Positions 45,418 to 53,367 of a stretch of 64,000 nt of DNA are shown one piece after another. The notes under the pieces are model-generated. The model was given only the letters and a program-made list of their open reading frames with translations, was not told the origin of the DNA and ran no database searches. The stretch's first letter is position 1, and every line of letters starts with the position of its first letter. Made by a program: the position numbers and the translations under genes. Source of the DNA: CAHJXF01 sp038225855 (lineage in GTDB: Bacteria > Pseudomonadota > Gammaproteobacteria > Burkholderiales > Burkholderiaceae_D); contig JBBRQU010000001.1 in assembly GCA_038225855.1 (NCBI GenBank), positions 1 to 64,000 of the forward strand. The letters are read 5' to 3'.

Positions 45418-45514
45418 TGGCGGAAAAGAGTGGGAGTCGAACCCACCAAGGACCGAGTGACGGCCCTTCCCGGATTTGAAGGCCGGACGTCCCACCGGGG
45501 AGCGCATCTCTTCC
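45418..45514 (-). tRNA. selC: tRNA-Sec (anticodon UCA)
   Basis: 97 nt including an encoded CCA. The 5' end GGAAGAGA pairs with UCUUUUCC over 8 bp, the extended acceptor stem of tRNA-Sec. The anticodon loop is CUUCAAAUC with UCA. A long variable arm and the T-loop GGUUCGACUCC are present. It should be charged with serine, converted to selenocysteinyl-tRNA by SelA (not in the window), and delivered to UGA by SelB. The selB stop is only 4 nt from its 5' end, so both are likely on one transcript. Confidence 0.96.
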
Positions 45515-45518
45515 ATGA

Positions 45519-47474
45519 TCAATTCATCGCGCCTGCAGCGCCGAATACTTCCGCGCTGTCACGGCGCACGCGCCGACCATCGTTCCGGCGTAGCGTGAAG
45601 CCGGCGCGGTCGAAGTACTCCAGCACCGGGATGCCGAGGTTGCGATGCAGGCCGGTGTACTGGCGGAACGGCCCGACGGTGACGATACCTTTCGGGTGCG
45701 CGAGCGCCAGTTGTTCGGTCTGCGCAGCCAGCATCGCGAGAGTCTGCGGCAGGAAAAATACTTCGCGGCGCACCGGATGCAGCTGTCCCATGCGCGCCAG
45801 CTTCTTGAACAACTGGCGCAGCAGCTCTTCCTCGGCCTGCAGCTGTTGGGCCAGCTCGGCGACGCCTGGCGGTGTGGGCCTGGTCGCAGCCAGAGCCGGT
45901 CGCGCACGATCCCACAGCGCCTGCTCGGCGGGACTGAGCTTGACCTCGTGGCCGGGCAGCTGAAAGCGCGAACCGGCGCGTACCACGCGCTCGGCCGCGA
46001 TCAGGCTATCGAGAATGCCGCCGACCACCGCCGCCGGCGGCCGGTCGGGCAGCGCGTTGCGCAGCTCGTCCACGCTGGCGCCAGCACTGTCGGGGTCGCG
46101 CTGGTGGTAAACAGCCAGCCAGCCCAGCAACTGCTCGACGCAAAACCCCCAGTGCGCCGGGCTGAAGCCAAGCGACGGGCTGCCCTGCGCGGCGCCGCCG
46201 GCCTTTAGCACGTGCAGCGGCACTGCCTGCAGCAGATCGTCGAGCTCTTGGTCGCACAAGTTGTGAAGTCGCGCAAACCAGTGGATGTCCACACCGCTGG
46301 CCTGAACATCGAGCAGCTGCCGCAGCGCTGCGGCGGGCGTCGGTGCTTCGAGCGCCTGCAGCAGCGCTAGGCGTTGCGGCTTGCGCCTGCCGCGCAGCGG
46401 CGGGAAAGCGTCGAGCACCTGCCCACCGCCCAGCGTGCGCTGGGCAGACTGGTCGCGCACGATGAAGCGGTCGCCGTGCAGCGCGCCGATGGCCTCGTCG
46501 AGCACCAGCTGCACGAGCGCGCTGCAGCCGGCCTGCAGCGGCTCGTCCTGCAGCAGCGCAACCCGGCCTGTGACGTGCTTGGCGCCGAGATGCACGTGTA
46601 CCGGCGTCCAGTGCCGCATCGGCTTGCCCTCGCCGGGCAGCAGCACGAGACGCGCATCGAAGCGCTCAGTGGGCGCATGCAGCAGCGGGGCGAGCAGCCA
46701 CTGACCACGCGTGATGTCGCGCTTGTCGAGTTGTTGCGCGACCACGTTGAGCGCACAGCGCTGGCCAATCCCGCTGCCCTCGGCGACCCGATTCTGCGCA
46801 TGCAGCCCACGTACGCGCACCTCGATGTTCAACGGGGAGACCGTCAGCCTGTCGCCGACCGCCACCCGGCCGGCGAACACGGTGCCGGTGACGACGGTGC
46901 CGATGCCCGGCAGCGTGAACGAGCGGTCCACCGCGAGCCGGAAATGCCCGCCCGCGCGGTGGCGCGACGGCAGCGACGCGGCAGCCGCGTATAACTTGGA
47001 CTGCAGAGCTTCGATACCCGCGCCGGTGACGCTCGATACCGGGAACACCTCGTAGCCGGCGCAATCGGATTCGGCCAGCATCTGCTGCACTTCCTGCAAC
47101 GCGAGCGCGCGGCGGGCGCCGTCCACGCGGTCGATCTTGGTGAGCGCAACGACGCCGTGCCTCAGGCCCAGAAGTTCGAGGATCGCCAGATGTTCCAGCG
47201 TCTGCGGCATCGGGCCGTCGTCGGCCGCCACAACCAGCAGCACATGGTCTATGCCGGTCGCACCGGCCAGCATGTTGTGGATGAATTTTTCGTGCCCTGG
47301 CACGTCGACGAAACCGAGCACGTCGCCGCCGGGCAGTGTCTGATAGGCATAGCCCAAGTCGATGCTGATGCCGCGCGCTTTCTCTTCCTTCAGGCGATCG
47401 GCGTCCACACCGGTCAATGCCTTGACCAGCGAAGTCTTGCCGTGATCGATGTGCCCTGCGGTGCCGACGATCAT
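45519..47474 (-). CDS. selB: Selenocysteine-specific elongation factor SelB
   Basis: 651 aa from the ATG at 47474; a TTG 12 nt upstream is an alternative. The N-terminal GTPase shows IVGTAGHIDHGKTSLVKALT (G1), FVDVPGHEKFIHNML (G3) and VALTKIDRVDG (G4). EF-Tu-like domains II and III follow. The C-terminal half consists of winged-helix repeats that bind the SECIS hairpin in the mRNA. It is complete and intact. It lies directly downstream of the UGA-containing solute-binding protein gene and upstream of tRNA-Sec. Confidence 0.97.
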   Translation of the reverse strand: MIVGTAGHIDHGKTSLVKALTGVDADRLKEEKARGISIDLGYAYQTLPGGDVLGFVDVPGHEKFIHNMLAGATGIDHVLLVVAADDGPMPQTLEHLAILELLGLRHGVVALTKIDRVDGARRALALQEVQQMLAESDCAGYEVFPVSSVTGAGIEALQSKLYAAAASLPSRHRAGGHFRLAVDRSFTLPGIGTVVTGTVFAGRVAVGDRLTVSPLNIEVRVRGLHAQNRVAEGSGIGQRCALNVVAQQLDKRDITRGQWLLAPLLHAPTERFDARLVLLPGEGKPMRHWTPVHVHLGAKHVTGRVALLQDEPLQAGCSALVQLVLDEAIGALHGDRFIVRDQSAQRTLGGGQVLDAFPPLRGRRKPQRLALLQALEAPTPAAALRQLLDVQASGVDIHWFARLHNLCDQELDDLLQAVPLHVLKAGGAAQGSPSLGFSPAHWGFCVEQLLGWLAVYHQRDPDSAGASVDELRNALPDRPPAAVVGGILDSLIAAERVVRAGSRFQLPGHEVKLSPAEQALWDRARPALAATRPTPPGVAELAQQLQAEEELLRQLFKKLARMGQLHPVRREVFFLPQTLAMLAAQTEQLALAHPKGIVTVGPFRQYTGLHRNLGIPVLEYFDRAGFTLRRNDGRRVRRDSAEVFGAAGAMN

Positions 47475-47504
47475 GTTTCTGCGCAATCAGCTCGATCAAT
47501 GAAA

Positions 47505-47528
47505 GAGGCCCGCGCAAGCGCGGACCTC
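47505..47528 (-). terminator. Hairpin between the selenoprotein gene and selB
   Basis: Two 11-nt arms (47505-47515 and 47518-47528) pair with one mismatch. On the minus strand it is followed by a short CTTTC. It may terminate part of the transcription coming from the solute-binding protein gene, and would then let selB be expressed at a lower level. Confidence 0.45.
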
Positions 47529-47580
47529 CGGCACTCGATCGAAGGTGTTTGTCGCCCCTTCGATCGCGACGCGACTTGCT

Positions 47581-49122
47581 TTACTTCTTCACCGACGTTT
47601 CGGCCAGCTCCAGCATCCAGGTCTTGTACGGCACGAAGTCGACACGGTTGCTCACTGCGTAGAGCTTGGACGGCGCGTACAGGAACACGACGCTGGCCTG
47701 GTCATGGACATAACGATTCATCTGCGCGGTGAGCTTTTCGAGCTTGCCCTTGTCCCTCTCGGCCAGGATCTTGTTGCCCAGTTCGATGAATGCCGGATCT
47801 TCCTGACCCTTACGGAAGCCGCCGTCCTTGCCGAAGAACTCGCGGAAGACGACGCCGTACGGATACTCGGGCGACCAGTCGAAATGCTCGACCAGCCACA
47901 CGTCCCAGTTGTCGCCCTTCGGAGTCCCCGAGTAGTCCGCCGTGACCTTGACCCCGGCCTTCGCCAGACTCGCCGTCATGGCCTCGACCACGCCCTTGTA
48001 GCTCTCGCCCGCCACCACCGTAATGCCCGTGACGCCCGCAGCCTTCAGCGTCTTGCCGGCGGCAGCCGGATCGAAGGCATAAGGCTTCAGCGACGCTTCG
48101 TACCCGAACGCCCCAGGAATGATCATCGACGGGATGACGGTGCCGTAACCCTTGGCGCCATCCTTCACCATCGCGGCTTTGTCGACCGCCATGTTGAGCG
48201 CCCGACGAAGCTTCAGATCGTTCCACTTCGATTGCGGCGCGTTGCGGTTGATCACTCCCACGAGCACGGTCTTGGACTTGCTTTCGACGACGTGAGCCTT
48301 GCTGCTCGACTTCATCGCCACCGCTTCGGCAGGCGACAGCTCGGTCACGATGTCGACCTTGCCGCCCTTGGCCACTTCTTCAAGCGCCTCGGCCTTGGAG
48401 ATGACGTTGTCGAACACGAAGGTCGCCTTCGGAATGCGCGCCTTGTTCCAGTAGTTCTGGTTCGGCTCGAGTGTCAGCGTCGGTGAACGCTTGTCGAGTA
48501 CCGATGAACCTTCTTTGAGTACGAACGGACCAGTCCCCCACGGACCCGGTGCGTCGATCACTCACCAATGCCCCTCGGCATTGCCGGAGCTCTTGTTCTT
48601 GAAGCCCAGTTCGTTCCAGAACTTGGTGCTGGCGACGTGCATGCCGCGAAACTTCATGATCGCGGCACTGTCGGTGGCCGGGAACGTGAAGCGCACGGTG
48701 TAGTCGTCGACAACATCGAGCTTGGTCTGCTTGGGAAAATTCAAGAATGCTCCGGGTGGATGGGGCGCGTCCCACTTTTGTACTTCGTCGAAGCTGCGAC
48801 GGAACGTCTTCGCGTTCAACGGCTCGCCGTCCTGAAACTTCACGCCCTTGCGCAGCTTGAATTCCATCGTGTTGTCGTCGACCCAGCGGTAGCTCTCGGC
48901 GAGCGTCGGGATGGTGCGGCCGTCTTTGTCCACCCGCACCAACTCTTCCATGGTGTTCCAGGTGATCGACAGCCAGTTCACAGGCGACGGATCGACTACG
49001 GTGATGACCGGCGCGGCAGCCAATGCTGCACAGGAACCGGACATCACCGTGATCGCCATCGCCAGTGCCCTGACGCGCTTTTGCAAACGCGCCGGGTCCA
49101 CTGAACTCGTGGCAGATTTCAT
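47581..49122 (-). CDS. Selenocysteine-containing ABC solute-binding protein, family 5
   Basis: 513 aa when the TGA at 48562-48564 is read as selenocysteine (residue 187). The start at 49122 has a GAGGAGA ribosome-binding site, and a signal peptide ends near CAALAAA. The N-terminal part (NTMEELVRVDKDGRTIPTLA, then MEFKLRKGVKFQDGEPLNA) and the C-terminal part (LRRALNMAVDKAAMVKDGAK, WLVEHFDWSPEYPYG) are both typical SBP_bac_5 sequence, in the same frame, uninterrupted except for this codon. The context is EGHW-Sec-VIDAPGPWGTGPF, just before the conserved GTGPF motif. A SECIS-like hairpin follows, and selB and tRNA-Sec are next door. No permease or ATPase is adjacent. A plain nonsense mutation is the alternative. 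Confidence 0.86.
48529..48550 (-). promoter_or_regulatory. Candidate bacterial SECIS element
   Basis: Exactly 11 nt after the in-frame UGA, the mRNA can form a hairpin with arms ACCGGGUCC and GGGACUGGU (one G-A mismatch, two wobbles) and a GUGG loop. The 11-nt spacing and the GU-rich apical loop agree with what is known for SelB-recognised elements such as that of fdhF. Drawn by hand, not scored. Confidence 0.7.
48562..48564 (-). other. In-frame UGA read as selenocysteine
   Basis: Codon 187 of the solute-binding protein gene. The flanking codons are TGG before and GTG after. A separate downstream gene starting at that GTG is unlikely, because it would lack a ribosome-binding site and half the protein fold. 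Confidence 0.85.
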
Positions 49123-49176
49123 TGCGAATGTCTCCTCATGGTTGTTGACGAACCGCATTGCTGCCTCGCCGGTCGC

Positions 49177-49725
49177 TCACAGGAGCAAAGGACGAATCAG
49201 TTCTTCGAACCGCCCCGGGGGCACCTCGCCGAGCACGGTCGTAACTACGTTGCCCTTGGCGTCGACCACCACCACGAAAGGCAGGCCACCAACCTTGTTG
49301 CCGAGCTTCTTGGACAGGTCGATGGCATCGTTGCTGCCGAGCAGCAGCGTGTATTTGATGCCGAATTCCTTCGCGAACTCGCGCACCTTGTCGGTGTTGT
49401 CGGCGGAGATACCGATCACCTTCAACTGACGGCCCTTGTATTTCTCGTGAAGAGCCTTCAACTCGGGCACCTCGTGCTTGCACGACTTGCACCAAGTGGC
49501 CCAGAAATACACCAGCATCGGCTGGCCTTTGTATTGGGCCAGTGGCTGCGACTGGCGGTCGAAGTCCTTGAAGCTCGCGGCGAACAGCGGCTCCGAAGAC
49601 ACCGTCGTGGTCACCGGTACGCGCACGCCGGGCGCCGGAGCCTGGGCCATTGCGACCGCGATCGTGGCGCACCATAGCGCGAAACCGAAAGACGCCGCGC
49701 GCCTCGACTTGCCACGCTTTTGCAT
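49177..49725 (-). CDS. Periplasmic TlpA-like thiol-disulfide oxidoreductase
   Basis: 182 aa from the ATG at 49725, preceded by GAGGAG. A signal peptide spans about residues 1-28 (SFGFALWCATIAVAMAQA). The thioredoxin fold has the active site MLVYFWATWCKSCKHEVPEL and a cis-proline in VGGLPFVVVVDAKGNV. It is the first gene of the unit and ends 54 nt before the selenoprotein gene. It could reduce the selenenyl-sulfide or selenenic acid formed on that protein. That link is inferred from position only. Confidence 0.9.
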   Translation of the reverse strand: MQKRGKSRRAASFGFALWCATIAVAMAQAPAPGVRVPVTTTVSSEPLFAASFKDFDRQSQPLAQYKGQPMLVYFWATWCKSCKHEVPELKALHEKYKGRQLKVIGISADNTDKVREFAKEFGIKYTLLLGSNDAIDLSKKLGNKVGGLPFVVVVDAKGNVVTTVLGEVPPGRFEELIRPLLL

Positions 49726-49816
49726 AACGACACTCCTCTGAATCCCGCCGGGCCCAAGGCGCGCCACACTTTCCGATGCGACGTGACACTCCGCATTACC
49801 GGCCGCGATCAGGTTA

Positions 49817-49845
49817 GTTTGTACACGATTAGTTGGAACACAAAC
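49817..49845. promoter_or_regulatory. Candidate operator in the divergent tlpA promoter region
   Basis: Inverted arms GTTTGT (49817-49822) and ACAAAC (49840-49845) lie in an AT-rich stretch between the two divergent thioredoxin-like genes. It is the only obvious symmetric site in 49726-49979 and a natural place for the nearby OhrR-type regulator to bind. Promoter boxes could not be assigned. Confidence 0.4.
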
Positions 49846-49979
49846 ATAATCTATGCCAAACTCGAACTTGTGGCAAGAGTGTTTCGTCGCGACACCCAGC
49901 AATCTGTTCAGACCCCCCGTTCCCGCCATTCCGCAGTTGATCGGTCAGTGCGATGAGGGCTGTTGCGCCTTGACCTGGC

Positions 49980-50525
49980 ATGAAAGCGATGCGCACAGTC
50001 ACCCTCTTGCTGCTGCTGATCTCCATCATCGCGACTGTTTACGTGTTCGAACCCGAAGCCGTGCGCCCCGCCGCTGCGCCGTCGGTGGCTTACAAGCTAG
50101 CCAAGGCCGACGCGCTGTTTGCCAGTGCCTTCAAGCAGTTCGGCAGCAGCCGGGTCGCCTTGGCGCAGTTCAAAGGGCGCCCTCTGATCGTTTACTTTTG
50201 GGCCAGTTGGTGCGTCGAGTGCCGCGAAGAGGTCAAGGCGCTGACGGCGCTTCAGAAGCGGCATGCCTCGGACGAGCTGGCAGTGATCGCCATCGGGGTG
50301 GACCAGTCGGACCGGCTGGCGAGCGTCACGCGCGAGTTGCAGATCAGCTATCCGGTGTTCGTCGCAGGCCAGGAGGGGATCGAACTGTCCAGGCGGCTGG
50401 GCAACCTGCTCGGCGACATTCCGTATACCGCAGTGATCGATCGGCGCGGCGCGTTCGCTGCGCAACAGCTCGGCAAGCAACCGCCTGGAGCGCTCGATGC
50501 TCTGGCTGCGGCCGCCTTGCGATGA
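49980..50525 (+). CDS. Second TlpA-like thioredoxin-fold protein, membrane-anchored
   Basis: 181 aa; an ATG 9 nt further on is equally possible. An N-terminal helix (VTLLLLLISIIATVYVF) acts as signal anchor. The thioredoxin site is LIVYFWASWCVECREEVKAL and the cis-proline lies in LLGDIPYTAVIDRRGAF. It resembles the divergent TlpA protein in its FASAFKQF/ALAQFKG segment, so the two are probably paralogues. It is divergent from the selenoprotein unit and upstream of the OhrR-type regulator. Confidence 0.88.
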   Translation: MKAMRTVTLLLLLISIIATVYVFEPEAVRPAAAPSVAYKLAKADALFASAFKQFGSSRVALAQFKGRPLIVYFWASWCVECREEVKALTALQKRHASDELAVIAIGVDQSDRLASVTRELQISYPVFVAGQEGIELSRRLGNLLGDIPYTAVIDRRGAFAAQQLGKQPPGALDALAAAALR

Positions 50526-50636
50526 TGCGCCGGGCCGGATGGTGCCGCTTCGCGACCCAGCAAAACAGCGTGGTGTGCGGTGGCTGATGCGTCGCCCGCA
50601 TGCGAAAATACATGGTCGTCATCCAAGCTGCTTTCA

Positions 50637-51101
50637 ATGATCACTAACGCCTCGCTCAACCTCGATGAACAGCTCTGTTTCGCGCTATACGCGGCCACCA
50701 ACCAGATCGTTCGCGCCTACCGCGGGCCGCTCGCCGGGATCGGCCTGACCTATTCGCGATATTTGGCGATGCTGGTGCTCTGGGAGCATGGCGAGCAGAC
50801 CGTCAAAGGGCTCTCCGATCGGCTGGCGCTCGACTCGAGCACGCTCACGCCCTTGCTCAAGCGGCTCGAGGCAGACGGCCTCGTCAGTCGGCAACGTGAC
50901 CCCAGCGACGAGCGCGTCGTGCGCATCTCCTTGACATCATCCGGCCGGGCTCTGCGTCGCCCTGCGTCTCGGATCCAGAGCCGGGTGGCGTGCAAGACTC
51001 GACTGTCGAAGGATCGCTTCGTGAAGCTGCGGGCACAATTGCATGAACTCGCTGCGGTGGTAGCCGCCGCGCAGGAAGCCGAGGACAGTGCTGCTTCATA
51101 G
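50637..51101 (+). CDS. OhrR-type MarR-family peroxide-sensing repressor
   Basis: 154 aa. It shows the OhrR pattern LNLDEQLCFALYAATNQIVR with the reactive Cys at 14, and Tyr28 and Tyr39 at the places of the two tyrosines that hydrogen-bond the sensor Cys in Bacillus OhrR. A second Cys at 119 lies 105 residues after the first, the spacing of the two-Cys Xanthomonas OhrR. The winged helix is VKGLSDRLALDSSTLTPLLK. No ohr peroxidase gene is in the window, so the neighbouring TlpA and selenoprotein genes are the likely targets. Confidence 0.88.
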   Translation: MITNASLNLDEQLCFALYAATNQIVRAYRGPLAGIGLTYSRYLAMLVLWEHGEQTVKGLSDRLALDSSTLTPLLKRLEADGLVSRQRDPSDERVVRISLTSSGRALRRPASRIQSRVACKTRLSKDRFVKLRAQLHELAAVVAAAQEAEDSAAS

Positions 51102-51116
51102 GCCAAACCATCATGT

Positions 51117-51460
51117 ACCAGACATCGATCGCCGCATAAGTCGCTTGTTGGAAATGGAAAGCGAGTTGAAAACACCGGCGCCGGTTCTGCGGAAGGTCGA
51201 CGAGCAGGAGCGGGAGCGCGGCATGATCGAGCAGCGGATCGTCGCGTGGGAAAAAGATGACGAGGCGGCGCAAGTGCTTGCCGGCATCACCGATGTCCAA
51301 GTGCGGACCATGCTGCGCCGAATGGCTGACGAGGTGCAAACCTACCCACGAACCGAGCTGCGAGATTTTCCGGGATCGATCCTGGATCGCATTGAGCGGA
51401 ACTCCGACGCAGCGACCGTCCAGCTTTGCTACCGAATTCCACTTCGCAGTGGGAATAAGC
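51117..51460 (+). pseudogene. C-terminal fragment of a serine site-specific recombinase
   Basis: The frame reads a coiled-coil tail (RRISRLLEMESELKTPAPVL, then EQERERGMIEQRIVAWEKDD) and a closing strand region (IERNSDAATVQLCYRIPLRS) typical of large serine recombinases. The catalytic N-terminal domain is absent. The frame runs into tRNA-Glu, as integrase genes next to their attachment site often do. It starts right after the OhrR-type gene, so the missing part was deleted. It has no recognisable start of its own. Confidence 0.6.
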
Positions 51461-51536
51461 TGGCGTCCCCAGGGGGATTCGAACCCCCGTACCTACCGTG
51501 AAAGGGTAGTGTCCTAGGCCTCTAGACGATGGGGAC
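51461..51536 (-). tRNA. tRNA-Glu (anticodon UUC)
   Basis: 76 nt with encoded CCA. The acceptor stem GTCCCC/GGGGAC, the anticodon loop CUUUCAC with UUC, and the T-loop GGTTCGAATCCCCC are intact. The 3' end faces the accessory region. Confidence 0.97.
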
Positions 51537-51556
51537 TGCGGATGCCGCTTTCGTGT

Positions 51557-51632
<76 letters not shown>

Positions 51633-51721
51633 CAACGAAGGGCGCGATTATAAGCGAATTAGCAGGGGTCGCAACGTGAAACGCGACCGTTTGGCGCGGA
51701 ACACTGGTGATCGTGAGCGCG

Positions 51722-53149
51722 TCACGCCGCAACATGGGCAACGCCCTTCTTCACCGCCTCGATCACGCGATCCTTGCCGAAGAGTTCGAGCGTGGCATCC
51801 ACCGACGGCGTCTCGCGTTGACCTGCGACGAGGACGCGCAACGGCATCGCGAGTTGCGGCATCTTGAGTTGATGTTCGGCGAGCACGGTCTTGAGCAGCG
51901 CGCCGATTTCCGCGCGCGTCCACTCGATGTTCGCCGCACGGTCCGCGAAGGCGTTGAGCGCTGGAACGATCGCAGCAGTCACTGTCTGCGCCCTCCATGC
52001 CGGATCGACCTTGACGTCGCGATAGAACAGCATCGCCGCATCGGCCAACTGCACCAGCGTGTCGCTGCGATCCTTCATCAATGCGATGACCGACGCGAGA
52101 TGCTCAGGGTCCTCGCACTTGCCTCCACGCGCTTCGATCATCGGCCCCACCAGTTCCGCAAGCCGCGCGTTGTCGGCCGCCTTGATGTAGTGATTGTTGA
52201 CCCACGCCAACTTCTTCGGGTCCCAATGCGCGGCGCTCTTGACCAGATGCGCGGTGTCGAACCAAGCGACCAGTTGCTCGCTCGTGAAGAGCTCTTCGTC
52301 GCCGTGACTCCATCCCAGGCGCGCGAGATAGTTGACCATCGCTTCGGGCAGAAAGCCGTCGTCGCGATACGCGAGCACGCTGACCGCGCCGCGGCGCTTG
52401 GACAGCTTCTGCCCATCGTCGCCGAGGATCACCGGCACGTGGCCGAACTTCGGCAGCGGCGCGCCGAGTGCGTTGAAGATGTTGATCTGCCAGGGGGTGT
52501 TGTTGACGTGCTCGTCGCCGCGAAAGACGTGTGTGATGCGCATGTCCCAGTCGTCGACGACGACGCACAAGTTGTAGGTCGGCACGCCGTCCTGCCGCAC
52601 GATGATGAGATCGTCGATCTCGCGATTCGAGATCGTGATCGGTCCCTTGACGAGGTCGTCCCAGGTCACATCGCCATCGAGCGGATTGCGAAAGCGGATC
52701 ACGGACGCGGCGCCTTCGGGAACGGTCGGAAGTGTCATGCCCGGCTCGGGACGCCAGGTGCCGTCGTAGTGCGCCTTCTCGCCGTGCGCGCGCTGGGCGT
52801 CGCGCTTGGCTTCGAGTTCCTCGGGCGTGCTGTAGCAGCGATAGGCGGTGCCGGCGGCGAGCATCGTGGCGATGACTTCGCGATAACGAGCTATCCGCTG
52901 CATCTGGAAGTACGGACCCTCGTCGGCATCGAGGCCCAGCCACGCCATGCCGTCGAGGATCGCGTCGACCGCCTCGGGTGTCGAGCGCGCGACATCGGTG
53001 TCTTCGATGCGCAGGATGAACTTGCCGCCGAAGTGGCGCGCGTAGGCCCACGAAAAGATCGCGGTGCGCGCGGTCCCCAGATGCAGAAATCCGGTAGGCG
53101 ATGGCGCAATGCGCGTGCGGACGGCAGGGATTCGAACTTCAGATGACAT
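51722..53149 (-). CDS. gltX: Glutamyl-tRNA synthetase
   Basis: 475 aa from the ATG at 53149. The class I signature is RTRIAPSPTGFLHLGTARTA, and the KMSKS-equivalent is GDDGQKLSKRRGAVSV. The remaining catalytic landmarks are complete (LRIEDTDVARSTPEA, ITHVFRGDEHVNNTP). It charges tRNA-Glu, encoded just downstream on the same strand. A terminator-like hairpin lies in its leader at 53172-53199. Confidence 0.98.
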   Translation of the reverse strand: MSSEVRIPAVRTRIAPSPTGFLHLGTARTAIFSWAYARHFGGKFILRIEDTDVARSTPEAVDAILDGMAWLGLDADEGPYFQMQRIARYREVIATMLAAGTAYRCYSTPEELEAKRDAQRAHGEKAHYDGTWRPEPGMTLPTVPEGAASVIRFRNPLDGDVTWDDLVKGPITISNREIDDLIIVRQDGVPTYNLCVVVDDWDMRITHVFRGDEHVNNTPWQINIFNALGAPLPKFGHVPVILGDDGQKLSKRRGAVSVLAYRDDGFLPEAMVNYLARLGWSHGDEELFTSEQLVAWFDTAHLVKSAAHWDPKKLAWVNNHYIKAADNARLAELVGPMIEARGGKCEDPEHLASVIALMKDRSDTLVQLADAAMLFYRDVKVDPAWRAQTVTAAIVPALNAFADRAANIEWTRAEIGALLKTVLAEHQLKMPQLAMPLRVLVAGQRETPSVDATLELFGKDRVIEAVKKGVAHVAA

Positions 53150-53171
53150 GCGGCAGGTCTCGACGGCAGGT

Positions 53172-53199
53172 AAAACAAAAATGCCCGCGTCTGCGGGCA
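53172..53199 (-). terminator. Terminator-like hairpin in the gltX leader
   Basis: On the minus strand a TGCCCGC/GCGGGCA stem with a 4-nt loop is followed by TTTTTGTTTT, the form of an intrinsic terminator. It ends about 22 nt before the gltX ATG. It may be an attenuator, or the end of a short upstream transcript. Confidence 0.7.
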
Positions 53200-53367
53200 C
53201 GGCGGTTGGCGACAGCGCCGGAAAACAACATGGGCGAAGCAAGATGTTACGGGATTGTGCTAAGTCGCTCAAAAGGTCGCAAAGCGCCTTCGGGTATCGA
53301 AAGCATCGGCTAGAGTTGCAACGCTCGCAACTCACCGAACGACGTCGTGCCGACTCCCTTGCCCTCC

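Noticed and set aside
47581..49122. Reading the TGA in the solute-binding protein as an ordinary pseudogene stop
   Set aside because: Sequence on both sides remains good family sequence in one frame, a hairpin of SECIS type follows at the expected distance, and selB and tRNA-Sec are adjacent. A nonsense mutation cannot be fully excluded.
51088..51501. A complete gene covering the recombinase tail
   Set aside because: The open frame begins inside the OhrR gene and ends inside tRNA-Glu, and lacks a catalytic domain; it is treated as a fragment.
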